From: Amaranthus tricolor
Taxonomy: Eukaryota > Streptophyta > Magnoliopsida > Caryophyllales > Amaranthaceae
Assembly: GCF_026212465.1 (NCBI RefSeq)
Contig: NC_080049.1
Location: 36,930,885-36,994,884 of the forward strand
Reading direction: 5' to 3'
Length of the DNA: 64,000 nucleotides
Below are positions 1-13,790 of this stretch, one piece after another. The notes below the pieces were generated by a model. That model saw only the letters and a program-made list of their open reading frames with translations. It was not told where the DNA came from and ran no database searches. Every line of letters starts with the position of its first letter. The first letter of the stretch is position 1. The translations under genes and the position numbers were made by a program.

Positions 1-3000
1 CCACAACAATAAAAGAAGTTAACAAGAAAAATTTATCTCAATTAAGTATACCCTAACTAATGGGATCACTACTTGCACATGAAGATACATTAAAAAATTT
101 AACGAAGAACCACTAGAACAAGAAGCTTTTCAAGCTAAATTAAAATTTTCTAATAGTGAAAATAAAAATAGTCATTGTAAAAATTATGAAAAAGGACAAA
201 CATCAACTAATTGTAGCAAGGGGAGAGAAAACTTTAAAAATCAAAAGAGTCGATTAAATAATCAAACAGACCTTTATTGTAAATTATGTAAGAAAACTAA
301 CCACAATACTAATGATTGTCAGTACAAATGTAAGAGGTGTAAAAAACACACTCACCTCGAAAAAGATTGTTGGTATCGACAAAAAGAAGAAGCAAACTAT
401 TCCGAAAACAATAATTCCGGAGAGCAAATATTTTACACTGGATTAAATGCACAAGAAAAGTAAGTGACATATGGTATATTGATAGTGGTTGTTCACATGA
501 CTGGAAATAATTATTTTGTCACTCTTGACGAAAATGTTAAAACACACATCACAATTGGCGACGGTAAAAAAGAAAATGTTGCCGGAAAAGGAACAATCGC
601 CGTTAAAACAAAAAATGGCTTATCAAAATTAATTCATGAAGTTTTTTATGTTCCCGGACTTGCACAAAATTTATTAAGCGTAGGCCAACTAATTAAAAAA
701 GGATATATGGTTAAATTTGAGAATAACAAATGTCAAGTCTATGATAAAAATAAGGTTCAGATAATAACAACTGTTGAAATGGCTCCTAACAAAATATTAC
801 CATTAAAATTGCCATTTGAAAAAAAATTGGCTTTAAGCTCAATAAATGATGAATCCACCTTATGGCATTTGAGATTCAGGCATCTAAATTTTAACAGTCT
901 AAAACTATTAAAACAAAAAGAAATGGTATTTGGACTACCATTAATAAAAAATGAAAGAAAAATTTGTGAAGGATGTATATATGGCAAGATGCACAGATTG
1001 CCATTTCCTACCGCACCTTGGAGGGCCAAGGCTCCTCTAGAGCTTGTTCATGCAGATATCTGGGGTCCTACCAAGAATCCGTCTCTTGGCGAAAAAAGAT
1101 ATTTTCTTTTGTTCGTAGATGACTACTCCCGCATGATGTGGGTATATTTCCTGGAGAAAAAATCAAAAGCTTTTTTCCACTTCATGGAATTCAAAGCCCT
1201 CACAGAAAATCAAAGTGGACATTATCTTAAGATTCTTAGAAAGGATCGTGGCGGAGAATTTACATGCAACGAATTCAACAACTTCTGTAAGACGCATGGA
1301 ATTAAAAGAGAACTTACAGCAAGGCGTACACCTCAACAAAATGGTGTTGCAGAAAGGAAAAACCGCACTATAGCAGAGATGACCCGCAGCATGATGCAGG
1401 GTAAACATCTACCCAAAAGATACTGCGCCGAAGCTGTTCACACGGTAGTATGTATCCTCAATAGATCTCCCACAAAAGCAATTAAGGATTTAACGCCATA
1501 TGAAGCCTGGCACAAGAGAAAGCCAAGAGTAGAACACCTCAAAGTGTTTGGATGCGTAGCTTATGCCCACATCCCGAAGGAGAATCGGGAAAAGCTCGAT
1601 GAGAAGGGAGAAAAATGCATATTCATTGGATACAGTCACGAAACAAAAGGATATCGCCTTTACAAGCCTGAATCCAAATAATTAATCATCTCTAGAGATG
1701 TAATTTTCGACGAAGCAGCCGAATGGACATGGAAAGAAGAAGAAATTGAAGCTCGCGAAGGAGATACTCTCCTAAGAGATCCAAGTGAAGAAGACGGAGC
1801 AGACCAACCAACAAACCCATTATATCCGAGTCCAAGTACACCTGAAAGTACAAGATCATCCCCAAGCTCAAGAAGCCAAACATCACGTTCAACTCCTCAA
1901 CATCAAGAAGCCCGAAGATCAACACGAGATCGGCAACCGCCATCATGGCTGCAAGATTACCATTGTGACCAAGCAATGATGGCTCTCTTCTCTAGTGAGC
2001 CACAAACATTCTAAGAAGCAGCTCAAAAAGAAACATGGATTGAGGCTATGAATGAAGAAATCAAAATGATCGAGAAGAATCACACATGGAAAGTTGTTGA
2101 CAAACCACAAGACAAGGAAGTCATTGGACTCAAGTGGGTCTACAAGATGAAACATAATGATGATGGCTCCATCAACAAGTACAAAGCAAGACTCGTAGCA
2201 AAGGGATATGCGCAACAACCAGGAATCGACTTCAATGAAACATATGCACCAGTTGTCCGCATGGAGACAATCAGAACAGTCCTGGCATTAGCAGCACAAC
2301 ATCAGCTACCAGTCTTTCAGCTTGATGTCAAATCAGCATTTCTAAACGGAGAACTCGAAGAAGAAGTGTACATCGAGCAACCGCAGGGATACGTCATCAA
2401 AGGCCAAGAAGAGAAAGTATATCGCCTTTGAAAAGCTCTGTACGGACTCAAACAAGCACCCCGAGCGTGGAACAACAACATCGACAATTATCTTCTCCAG
2501 CATGGTTTCATCAAGAGTCCGAGTGAACCTTCACTATACCTCAAGACACAAGATAACAACTTTCTCATTTATGCCTGTACGTGGATGATCTAATCTATAC
2601 AGGCACACACCCAACGATGATCGAAGAATTTAAAAAGGCTATGATGAAGGAGTACGAGATGACAGACCTTGGTACAATGAAATACTTCCTTGGCATACAA
2701 ATCAAACAAAGCCCAGGAAGAATATTTCTATCACAAGAGAAATATGCAGAAGACCTTCTCAAGAAATTCAACATGGGTGAATGTAAACCGCTGGCTACAA
2801 CCAACGGCAATCAATGAGAAGCTATCGAAGTACGATGGCAAACCAAAAGTCGACGGAGCAATGTATCGAAGCTTGGTCGGCTCTCTTATCTATCTCACAC
2901 ATACAAGACCAGATACAGTCAACGTTGTCAGCATCGTATCAAGGTTCATGAGTGAACCGAGCAAGGATCATCTAACAAAAACAAAGAGGATTCTCAAATA

Positions 3001-3530
3001 CATTAAGGGAACAAAAAGCTATGGGATCATGTACAAAACTGAAAAAGATTTCAAGCTCACAAGATACACCGATAGCGACTGGGCTGGAAGCGTGGATGAT
3101 AGAAAAAGTACAAGCGGGTATGTATTTCAGCTTGGAAACAAGGTGGTCTCATGGTCATAAAAAAAAACAGGCGACAGTAGCTTTATCATCAGCAGAAGCA
3201 GAGTACATTGCAGCAACAAGTGTAGCACGTGAAGCAGTCTGGCTCAGAAGGATATTAATCAATCTATAACATAAGCAAGAGACACCAACTACAATGTTCT
3301 GCGACAACATGTCAACAATAACAATGACGAAGAATCCAGTGTTTCATAGCAGATCAAAACACATCGAGATACGACATCACTACATTCGTGAGTTAGTAGA
3401 CAAGAAAGAGATCGAACTACAATTCTGCAAGACGGGGGAGCAACTCGTAGACATTTTCACAAAACCCATATCAAATGATAGATTTATCGAGTTCAGAAGA
3501 CAACTTAGAGTTCAAGATTTTTCAGATTAG
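1..3530 (+). pseudogene. Degenerate copia gag-pol polyprotein, copy 1
   Basis: The polyprotein is broken into frames. Visible pieces are CCHC-like knuckles in the first 400 bases; a protease D-S-G site followed by a frame break near 490; a GAG-pre-integrase region and integrase core ending at a stop at 1681; RT from 2048 to a TGA at 2431; a further RT block with the YVDD-type site near 2575-2590; and RNase H to 3530. Compared with copy 2 there is one extra base near 2798 (ctacaacc against ctacacc), which shifts the frame, but copy 2's TAG at 23883-23885 reads as a Gln codon here. No intact polyprotein can be made. Confidence 0.88.
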
Positions 3531-3536
3531 GGGGAG

Positions 3537-3827
3537 TGTTAAAATAACCTAGAAAAATCTAGGATTTTAATTAAATATAAAAATATCTAAATCAAAGAAT
3601 TAAATAATAAAAATATCTAAGATAATATAATGGAAGATCCTAGAAAAAGTAAATAAAAAATAAAAATATCTAAGATATTTTAGTAAACTTGTAACCAAAC
3701 TCAACACTATAAATACCCATGTAATCAATTTTTTTGGGCAATGAAGAACAATATCCATTCTACATATTCACTCATTTTCCACTCCAAATAAATCCATTCA
3801 CTATTTTACCATCCAAATTTTCCTACA
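3537..3827 (+). repeat. Copia 3' LTR, copy 1
   Basis: A 291-bp LTR that begins TGTT directly after the purine tract 'aggggag' and ends CTACA. It appears identical to the 3' LTR of copy 2 (25101-25391) and differs from the copy 2 5' LTR at about ten positions. Confidence 0.92.
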
Positions 3828-4148
3828 TACAAAACCCTCCACCATGAAAATAAACCACAATTGGTAGTAATGAATTATTATTATTGTTATGTTTAGGTAC
3901 ATATATACGTGCCTAAATATTATCATTTTTGTCAATAAAAATGTCGCGAGCATTAACTTGTAAATAGAATCCAAATATGGAGAAACACTTGACATAACTT
4001 TGGTTGATCATTCTAAATAACCATTTTTGTACAACTTGATTACACCTTCAATTTCTTCAACTATAGAAGTTGGATCATCGGTTTCGGGTTTCGGGTTGAT
4101 TTCAAGATTTTCAATGTTTTGATTGATTGTAGGGTTTGACACAACCAT
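3828..4148 (-). pseudogene. Carboxylesterase (CXE/GID1-like alpha/beta hydrolase) pseudogene, 5' half, copy 1
   Basis: Read on the minus strand from an ATG at 4148, this gives an N-terminus with VEEIEGVIKLYKNG and, after disablements, VVYFHGGGFC ending exactly at the copia LTR. HGGGF is the oxyanion-hole motif of plant carboxylesterases. Stops and a frame break match those in copy 2 (25392-25712). The 3' half lies left of the window; its equivalent is visible for copy 2 at 19937-20636. It is clearly non-functional. Confidence 0.85.
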
Positions 4149-5294
<1,146 letters not shown>

Positions 5295-5434
5295 TAAACT
5301 ATTTTTAAAATGTCAAGCAATTAAAATGAGGTGCTCAGACGAGTAAGTAATAAGCTAGCTCGTCGAAACAGGAGAGTTTGCAAGAAGTAGCATGAGCGTT
5401 GATGAAGTACTCTAACAAGCGATGATTAGTTTTA

Positions 5435-5775
5435 GGAAAATTATCAATGGTATTCTTGAGTTTTGACGCTTTATCAATGACATTCATAAGGTTTTTTTAT
5501 CATCAATGGTACCCTCGTACTATTGAGCGTTTTACAGCTGTACATTTTTAAACATTTTCCGTCAAAAATCGTCTAAAACCGTTTACTTTTTTCTTTTTCT
5601 TTTATTTTTCAATTCAAAACATAAAAAGAAAATTAATGATTTTGAACAATTTTGGACGGAAAAAGTTAAAAAAGATTATGGTTGTAAAACAAGGGTACCA
5701 TTGATAATAAAAAAACAACTTAGGGGTTACCATTGATAAAGTGGAAAAACTTAGAAGTGACATTAATAATTTCTC
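5435..5775. mobile_element. MULE-type MITE with long terminal inverted repeats, copy 1
   Basis: A 341-bp element whose ends are mirror images: ggaaaattatcaatggta at the left, and taccattgataa-type text toward the right end. The inverted repeat runs about 80 bp with mismatches. The flank ttagtttta (5426-5434) is the target duplication, best preserved on both sides in the third copy (63254-63262 and 63605-63613). A 9-bp duplication with long TIRs points to the Mutator superfamily. It has no coding capacity. Confidence 0.75.
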
Positions 5776-6871
5776 TTTTTTAAAAGAGCAAGTATGGCTT
5801 TCAAGACAGTGTATAGGCTATATAGCTTATGCTTGAACAAGCACAAAGCTTGCAAAGGCAAGCGAATGTAAGGGAGCAACAAAAACTATTGCACAAATGA
5901 GCGCTAAAATTCTCAAGTGAGCAACTTGCTAGAGCAATGAGAATTCTTGAAAGGGCAATAGATAGTTGGCACAAGCATATCTAGTTGTTGAGGTCTTGCT
6001 TGGATGGTTTGTGTGCATTATCGAACAATCGCTTGGTTGGGTTGGACGAGCAAGTTATGTTAGAACTTCGTACTTAATGTAAAAAACAACATTAAGATTT
6101 TGTGGAATTTAAGAATTTTTTCCTCACACGTAGACATGTCAAAATTTAAGATGGATTTCACAATCTAATGATGAAAAGCTCCATTTGTGGAGAGATGGCA
6201 TTGCCCAAAAGATGCTCTACCCTCCATGAATGCACCCCATACTAGCCTGATAAATCTCCTAAATACAAGAATTTTATATTCTCATAATATATTTTAGATG
6301 AGCTATTAAACTCATGTATGAGGCGCATCTCATACTGAGACCGTCTTATATTATGAAGCTATAACCATCTATAGGAGGATCTAGCTAACTTCCGCGTATA
6401 TATGTATGTGTATCTGTATGTAGGAATATCGTATGAGAATACATAACAAAAACAAAGGAATTGTGAATAGAACTCTTAGACCAAATTGCTAGAGGTTTAG
6501 GACTTGAAAAAGGTTACTTTGCAAACAAGCTGAGTCAAGATTGGTAGTGTTTGGTAGATGACTTAGTTGAGCTATGTATCGACTAGTGTTGACTATTTTG
6601 AACAACCTGCTTCTAGCCATGAGTTTCAAATCAGCATGCCAAATAAGCTGGTAAAGTCAAGCACTTTAATAAGCTGTCAGCTATGAATATCGTTTGCCAA
6701 AGACTTTCATGGACGAAAATAGCACTAGTATAACTATTGCATTAGTTCTAGGTCTTGATTGAAATAGGCCTATGAATGGGTATCAATTAATACACGTGTG
6801 GTTTTATTTCTAAGTTCTAAGGTTGTTGGCAACGGGAAGCTGATAAGTGCAGCTGGGCAGAACATGGAGCA
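5776..6871. other. Non-coding stretch without recognised feature
   Basis: No ORF or repeat family was recognised. It contains a chenopod-like 'gagaccgtctta' motif near 6338. The counterpart in copy 2 is 27354-28449. Confidence 0.5.
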
Positions 6872-7081
6872 GTGAATAATGCTGGGAAAGTGCAGCACTT
6901 TTCAATTTTCATATGTCGTCCCTTAAAAGATTGTCAAATTGAATTAGCTAAAGCTCTTCTTAAGTATCATGACTTCCTTGCAGTTAACTGCATTGCATCC
7001 CACAATGTAAGACGTAAAGCCAAACTTGAAACTGACCGTGTCTTGAGGCCTTTTGACATCAAACTTAACCCGGATCTTTGA
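6872..7081 (+). other. Unidentified coding-like fragment, copy 1
   Basis: A 69-residue open frame with protein-like composition (for example ELAKALLKYHDFLAVNCIAS and RRKAKLETDRVLRPFDIKL). I do not recognise the family. It has no promoter or intron context and may be an exon captured by a transposon. It is conserved at 28450-28659, but the whole segment is missing from the right palindrome arm, where sequence jumps at 62321. Confidence 0.35.
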
Positions 7082-7128
7082 AATGGACTATCCATGGCTG
7101 TATGGGTCATTTCTTGCATGCTTTTAAG

Positions 7129-7761
7129 TAGAGGTGTTCAATGGGCCGGGGGCTCATCGTGCCCTCAGGTTCAACCCTTTATTAGATGGGCTTCAACGGG
7201 TCGGACGTTTAAAGGTCAACTTATATTATACAAGAAGCGGGTTATAAACGCGCTTTTGACGAGCTCTACACTATATTATCAACTTTTACTATATATTTTT
7301 TATCTTCTGATCTAAAAGTTTTAATTTCTTACAACTTTAAGAGGTGAATCATAATTACTAATTTAATTTATTGAAGTTAAATTTATTATCCACATATATT
7401 AGTTAGAAATCGAAGACTGAGAAAATGACCCATGAACTAACTGAACTGATCATAATTTGCCACGACTTAGAGTCGTTGAATGGAAATTACCTTTATTTCT
7501 GTGATTTTTCATAGTAGAGGTATAGCTGTGTCATAATCTCAATTAAAAAAAATTAAATTGATGCTAATTTACTAATAGAAAAATACCTTTTATAATAAAA
7601 TGTTGTAATTGTCGTAATAAGTATGATATGGGTTGGGTAAGATCGAGCTGGGCTATTAAGCCCGGCCCAAAGCCAGTTTACTGCTTTGTAAGATTCGGCA
7701 GGCTCGGCGCATTTAAAGTAAAGCTCGACCTGGCTAGTATTCGACCCATTGCACTGGTCTA
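7129..7761. mobile_element. hAT-type non-autonomous element (MITE), copy 1
   Basis: It begins TAGAGGTGTTCAATGGGCC and ends with the imperfect inverse GACCCATTGCACTGGTCTA. The 8-bp flank cttttaag (7121-7128) recurs as ctttttaag (7762-7770), an 8-bp duplication with one added T, as expected of hAT elements. No transposase is present. The short open frame over its left end (7094-7315) is spurious. Confidence 0.7.
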
Positions 7762-8400
7762 CTTTTTAAGTCATTACTTCCTCTAATTCGACTATTACTT
7801 TGAGTTTGCATGTTAAAATTTAAATATGAAAAAGATTTTTAAATTCTAGAGTGCAAACTTAAAGAAGCAAAGGGAGTAATATATATCCAACTTAATTTTA
7901 GTGCATAATTGTTTTGTTGCAATCTAGAACTATATACATACGCAGAGTAGCAACCAAGATATGCTTCATAAACGCAGCATGGCACACGTCATATATGTTT
8001 CATAGCATGCCATCATTCCTTACGCCATCAAATAATACCTTCACTGAATTTATCACTTTTTTGGTTTTTTTGTACTACTTTGATCTTTAAATGTAAGCCA
8101 TATACTCCGCATTATTACAGACAGCAGCTGAGAGAATTACAAATCAAGTGCAAATCCATAACAGTATGAAGCAAAAACTCAAGACCAACTTGAGTTACTA
8201 TATATGTCTATTAACACCAGAGTCTATTAAGTTAGAAATCTAAATCCAATACATATTCTTCTCATATTTTTATTAATTATACTTAAAATAAGAGATCTTT
8301 AAGAATCAAAATTATAATCATTCAACACATTGGGCCAAATATCATGTTAAGATTTCAACTTAGTCAAAAAATTATATGGATGACTAAAATCAAAAATATA
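7762..8400. other. Upstream flank of HCT-like gene 1
   Basis: A roughly 100-bp Stowaway-like inverted repeat sits at about 7774-7880 (attacttcctc and its mirror gggagtaat, sharing 'agtttgca'). Nothing else was recognised. Confidence 0.45.
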
Positions 8401-8675
8401 CTCCTCCACATCAATATAATTGTTTCATTTGCTTGGCACGGTTATTAAGGGTAGTGTGGGTTCCATTAAAAAGGTGGTAGTTGGGTAAGTAGTGAAGGGT
8501 AATTAATGAAGGGTAAGTAGTGAAGAATAGTTGGGTAAATAAGGTATATGAGGGTATATTTGTAATTACTTGTGTGAACTAAAGATATTTAGGTAAAAAA
8601 AAAGATTGACAAAAAAAAATGTGACAATTAAAATAATTTTGCAAACGAATATAAATGGAAACACCCGTCATGGAG
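8401..8675. mobile_element. Stowaway-like MITE, copy 1
   Basis: The 275-bp ends CTCCTCCACATC... and ...GTCATGGAG are imperfect inverted repeats starting 'ctcc', and both sides are flanked by TA, the Tc1/mariner-type target. It lies about 90-370 bp upstream of the HCT-like gene TATA box and so could have supplied promoter sequence. Confidence 0.5.
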
Positions 8676-8765
8676 TATATTGGGGGTATAAATGGAGTAT
8701 TATTAATGAATATCATAGTCAACGGATCAAATTATCCCGTCATGGACTTCAATTTTCTAAACGAG

Positions 8766-8773
8766 TATAAATA
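8766..8773 (+). promoter_or_regulatory. TATA box of HCT-like gene 1
   Basis: TATAAATA lies 45 bp upstream of the ATG at 8818, giving a predicted 5' leader of only about 15-20 bases. It is the same in all three gene copies. Confidence 0.6.
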
Positions 8774-8817
8774 GAAACACCCGGCAAAGAGCATTCTCTC
8801 AAGTCCAAACAACCAAA

Positions 8818-11800
8818 ATGAACACTAAAGTAAAGCAATCAACAATCATTCACCCAGCCAAAGAAACACCAACAGGATCTCTTTGGCTTTCAAGTCTCGA
8901 TCTAATCACTCGATCTCCTTACACACATACTAGACTACTCTATGTATATCCTTCTCCCAACCAAACAAACCGCACAAATTCATTCTTCGACACAAACATT
9001 TTAAAGAATGCACTAAGTAAAACCCTAGTACACTTCTACCCAATGGCAGGAAGATTGAAAAGAAACGAAAAAACTGGTCGAATGGAGATCGATTGCAATT
9101 CAAAAGGAGTCGTATTCGTAGAGGTAGAAACTACACATACGCTCGCTGATTTTGGTGAGTTTAAGCCGACGAACGAGCTTCGTTCGGTGGTGTTTCCGTC
9201 ACCGTTCGACTACTCAAAAGGATTATCGTCGTTTCCTATGTTAATGGTGCAGCTAACTAGATTTAAATGTGGCGGTGTAAGTCTTGGATTATTGCACCAA
9301 CATCAAGTAGCTGATGGAACTTCTTGCGCAGATCTGATTAATTCTTGGGCTAGAATTGCTCAAGGGCTTGAAATTAATGTATTGCCATTTCATAATCGAC
9401 AGCAAATTCTGGGTTGTCGTAATCCTCGTCAAGTTAAATTTAGACACTTGGAGTATGAGCAGCCATTGCCACCTACCAGAGGCATCACTCCAGGTTTGCT
9501 TTGTCTTATTTTATTTGCTTGATTAATATTCCCTCGATCCCATTATTAAATGTTTCATTTAATTCGGTAATAAGTGTATTTATGTAAATTTTTCTATTTC
9601 TTATTAAAAATAATTATTAACAATAAAAAGTTAATTATAATAAAATTTAGGAATAATTGATATTAATAATTCAACGGTATTTCAACCATTTATCCATTTG
9701 CTATGAATAATTAATTTTTTTAAATAATAATTCAACTTTTGTCGTTAGTTTGCTAGCAGCATACTCTTTTATTTTATAATAATTCAACATTTGTCCTTAG
9801 TTTGCTATCAGAATATCTTATTAGTATGCTGACAAGGAACTAATGGTAGAGGTTGATTTATTATAAAGTAATCTAAAGGTTGGATTATTTTTTCTAAATT
9901 AGATTATTAATATTAATTTTTTCTAAATTTCACGTTATGTTTGAAAACAAAAATTACTGAACATGGGGAAGCAAAATCAGAGGAAAACACAAAATGGAAA
10001 TCAAACAATGGAAAAGAAAGACAAATGGAGACGGGGTTTCAGAAGAAAGAGAAAATACAGTGATGCGGGGACTTGTATTAAAAATGGAAAAGGGTGAGAG
10101 AAAAAGGCAAGTCAGCCTTTTAGGAAGAAGAGAGAAGAGAAGGAGTATCACATGGGGTGGGTATTGGAGTGGGTATGTCTGAAAAAAGGGAAGGGGAGCA
10201 ACTCAATTTTTTGGGAAGAGGAGAGAGAAAAAAGGACATCAACATGGGAAAGTGTCTTCAGAGGAGAGAGAAATAAAGTTATTATCTAGGTTGCATTAAA
10301 ACAGACACAGACACGATACGGGTATGGGAAAAAGCCAACTTAAAAATAGCGGAAATAGGGACACGAAAATGGTAATATAATAAATATATCAAATTAAAAA
10401 TAATTTTACAATCTTTCAATTGATATTTGTAAATAAACACTTTAAAAACATAAAACTCACATAAAATACAAATAAGTACCAAATAAACAACATGAATATT
10501 TAAAAATAGTCATAAAAAACCAAATTAAAGAAAACCAAATAAATAGGTAAATTAAAGTTTGATCATCACACATCATCCATATGACATCCATCGTCATCCT
10601 CTGTTACAAAAGTAGTTTCCAACTCGGGCTCATCAAGAGAAAGATTCGCCATGCCAAGACAAATAAAATCTTCTAGATTTCCAAAGTCATCTCCTCCAAC
10701 ATCCCACAACCTTGTTCTTCCCTTGTTATAAGCCTCACCTCTCCTTGAAAGCAAACGAAAATTGTTATGAATGTACACCAAATTTAAGAGTTGGGTTTTC
10801 GGGATTGGATCGCAGTTGGACCGGATATAATAGGTTAAGGCTATTCATCCAGTCTTTTGATCCAACAGATTATAATTCAGTTTGATCAGAAATTGAATCC
10901 ATGCACCGGAACACTCCTAATTTTGAGGGTCTTATTTTTTGTATAGCAAATATTATCTCCAAATAACAATTTAAAAAGATGATATGAAATCCAATAAGAA
11001 GACTAAATAAAAATCAGCTCAAAACAAGTTAAATAAGATGAATTAAAATCAAATTTAACTTATTTATCCTCTTTTAATAGATGGAATTATGTTGAAATCA
11101 CGTGTCAATATTTTCTACTTATGACACTAATTTTTCATTGAGTTCTTTTTTTTAAGGAACTTCTACTAATTTCTTGTTCTTGATTATAATATGTAATAAT
11201 GTTTTGTTAGGTACGGTATCCACCATAATAGAAGCTCAATTTAAACTCTCCAAAGAACAAATTATTGCCTTGAAACTACAAGCAACATTACAAGGAGACA
11301 CGAGTTACAGGCTGAGTACCTTCCAAGTGCTTGCGGCACACGTGTGGAGAGCCACATGTAAAGCACGTGGCTTGTCAGATGATCAAGATGTAAAACTCTA
11401 CATACCAGTTAATGGTAGAACAAGACTTAACAAAAGCTCAGAATTTCCAAAAGGTTACTATGGAAATGTAATCTTTTTTACTGCTTGTGTTACTAAATGT
11501 GCTGATATTAAGTATAAACCACTTTGGTATACAGCAAATTTGGTTCATACTGCATTAAAAAAGATGGATAATATTGAGTATTTAAGATCAGCCATCGACT
11601 ACCTTGAATCACATCAAGATTTGAGTAAAGTTACTCGTGGGTCCCACACTTTTACCTGTCCAAATTTTACTATAAATTCTTGGGTAAATATTCCTTTTAA
11701 ATGTGATTTCGGGTGGGGCGATCCCAAGTTTTTTGGGCATGGTGGGATTCAATATGAAGGTCAATCTTATCTCATTAGAAGCCAAAATGGGGATGGGAGC

Positions 11801-11893
11801 TTCTCATTGGCTATTAAGCTTTTTTCTGATCATATGAGTCTTTTTGAGAAGTATTTGTATGATTTTCCTAGTTTGCTTCTTACAAGGTTGTAA
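8818..11893 (+). CDS. HCT-like BAHD acyltransferase, gene 1
   Basis: A two-exon gene (8818-9493 and 11211-11893) encoding about 452 residues. The single GT-AG intron interrupts a Gly codon (phase 1), and the join reads RGITP-GTVSTIIEAQF. BAHD enzymes move an acyl group from acyl-CoA to an alcohol or amine in the cytosol. HxxxD is present as H162-QVA-D166 with the usual second His replaced by Gln, and DFGWG is at 391-395. The C-terminus (GGIQYEGQSYLIRS, HMSLFEKYLYDF) resembles shikimate/quinate hydroxycinnamoyltransferase. Length and the single intron fit that clade, but the true acceptor is not known. The intron carries a hAT remnant. Residue 366 is Val here and Phe in the other two copies. 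Confidence 0.88.
9926..10790 (-). mobile_element. hAT transposon 3'-end remnant inside HCT-like intron 1
   Basis: On the minus strand, about 10790 to 10566 encodes the C-terminal tail of a plant hAT transposase (VYIHNNFRLLSRR, SLDEPELE, ending HMDDV). It is followed by an AT-rich trailer and a GA-rich stretch (about 9960-10265). A second, diverged copy lies inverted at 12893-13750. Gene 3 lacks this insert. The element is only a fragment and cannot move by itself. Confidence 0.65.
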
Positions 11894-12890
11894 AATTAAA
11901 AGAATGCCAAAAGGTTATTCTCTCTCGTTTGAAATTGTAACAAAGGAAGTGGGTGTTAAGATTAAGAAGTGTTCAAACATATATTATTGAGCTGAAAGAT
12001 ATTGAAAAGCAAATAAATATGTAGATGAGAATATAAAAGAAAATTCAACAAAGTTAGAGACATATTAAAAGTTCTACTATTTCAAATAGGACATAAGAAG
12101 TAATGAATACATACCAATAATATGGACTAATTTTAAGAGTTGATCATAAATGGGGTGAAGAAGGTTTGAGAATTTTCATATCTTATATAGTGATGAATTC
12201 TTCCCTTTTATTATAATTTGGGTACTTAATCGCTCGCAATATATGTATCCAAAGAAAGGAACAAGTTGACCTGAATAAAAGTAGAGTGCAACGATCAACT
12301 TTCATATCAAAACTATTGTTATTTAGTTATTATTATTATTAGCTTATTATTGATTTTTTATAATATATGTAAATGCACTTGTAATATTTTTTACATGATT
12401 ATCTTTATGTTTTGTTTTGTTGATAGTTAAATTTCTTATGTGAAACTATTTCAAGAAAAGTGATTAAAAAAAGAAACGTTTACTTTGTCATATTTCTTTA
12501 GTACATGTTATCTATTATTAATTTTTTCAATTACTAATACTATATTCGGTACAAATGAGAAAAATTCTATTTAAAATAAAATAGTTCTAATATATATTGT
12601 TAAGAGGAACTAACTTGCAATGAATACAATTTAAAAAGAAAAAAAAAACTTGCTATGAATAGCATGCATTATTTTAATATGATGCAGAATTAATTAAAGT
12701 ATAGAATATAATCAAACATAGTTCTATTTGCTATAAAAAAAGAGTAAATTAGGTAAAAAAAAATCATTCTAAGAACAATATATAATATATAATGATAAAT
12801 TCAAATGAATTGGTTTCGTAACAATCAAACATAAACTAAAACATCCTTCAATATTTCATCGAACTCATTGATTGTTGTCATGACCATACT
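11894..12890. other. 3' flank of HCT-like gene 1, recombination-prone block
   Basis: AT-rich and non-coding. Parts of this flank recur elsewhere: about 12600-12703 at 17876-17983, and the copy 2 equivalent of about 12238-12562 next to SOT-A at 35730-36050. A simple ATT run sits near 12324-12342. Confidence 0.6.
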
Positions 12891-12892
12891 AT

Positions 12893-13750
12893 TGATTGTT
12901 GTCTTGATGAGCCCGAGTTGGAAACTACTATTGTAACAGAGGATGACGATGGATGTCATATGGATGATGTGTGATGATCAAACTTTAATTTACCTATTTA
13001 TTTGGTTTTATTTAATTTGTTTTTCTTTAATTTAGTTTGTATGACTGTTTTTAAATACTCATGTTGTTTATTTGGTACTTATTTGTATTTTATGTGAGTT
13101 TTATGTTTTTAAAGTGTTTATTTGCAAATATCAAATGAAAGATTGTAAAATTATTTTTAATTTGATATATTTATTATATTACCATTTTCATGTCCCCTAT
13201 CCGCTATTTTAAGTTGGCTTTTTCCCGTACCCGTGTTGTGTCCGTGTCCATTTTAGTGCAACCTAGATAATAACTTTATTTCTCTCTCCTCGGAAGACAC
13301 TAACTTTATTTCTCTCTCCTCTGAAGACACTTTCCCATGTTGATGTCCTTTTTTCTCTCTCCTCTTCCCAAAAAATTGAGTTGCCTTTTTCTCTCTCTCC
13401 CCTTCCCAAAAAATTGAGTTGCCTTTTTCTCTCTCTCCTCTTCCCAAAAAAGTTGCCTTTTTCTCTCTCCCCTTCCCTTTTTTGAGACATACCCACTCGG
13501 CCACTCAATACCCACCCCATGTGATACTCCTTCTCTTCTCTCTTCTTCCTAAAAGGTTGACTTGCCTTTTTCTCTCACCCTTTTCCATTTTTCATACAAG
13601 TCCACACATCACTATATTTTTTCTCTTTCTTCTGAAATCCCATCTCCATTTGTCTTTCTTTTCCATTGTTTGATTTTTATTTTGTGTTTTCCTCTGATTT
13701 TGCTTCCCCATGTTCAGTAATTTTTGTTTTCAAACATCACGTGAAATTTA
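12893..13750 (+). mobile_element. Inverted second copy of the hAT 3'-end remnant
   Basis: It starts inside the transposase tail (DEPELETTIVTEDDDGCHMDDV encoded on the plus strand at about 12904-12972) and runs through the same trailer and a CT-rich stretch to aaattactgaac-type text near 13720. The CT-rich part has extra tandem units of 'cccaaaaaattgagttgcc' (about 13360-13460) compared with 9926-10790. It begins exactly where the direct duplication stops, so it marks a rearrangement junction. Confidence 0.65.
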
Positions 13751-13790
13751 TTTTTTTAAATTACTAAAATTATGAAGAACGGAGTCCTAA

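Larger units (their letters stand above)
1..3827 (+). mobile_element. Ty1/copia LTR retrotransposon, copy 1, 5' part cut by window edge
   Basis: This is the 3' four-fifths of the element seen complete at 20637-25391. Order of parts: gag zinc-knuckle region (to about 420), protease remnant (about 460-530), integrase (464-1681), reverse transcriptase (2048-2820), RNase H (about 3020-3530), polypurine tract and 3' LTR (3537-3827). The integrase-before-RT order is that of Ty1/copia. It has the same insertion site and essentially the same sequence as copy 2, so it was copied by the segmental duplication and not inserted separately. Confidence 0.93.

Noticed and set aside
7094..7315. A 73-residue frame near the HCT-like genes
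   Set aside because: It spans the terminus of a hAT MITE, so its sequence is explained by the element.
13253..13673. Several overlapping frames rich in Glu/Arg/Lys or Phe/Leu/Pro
   Set aside because: They come from the CT-rich tandem stretch of the hAT remnant read in different frames.
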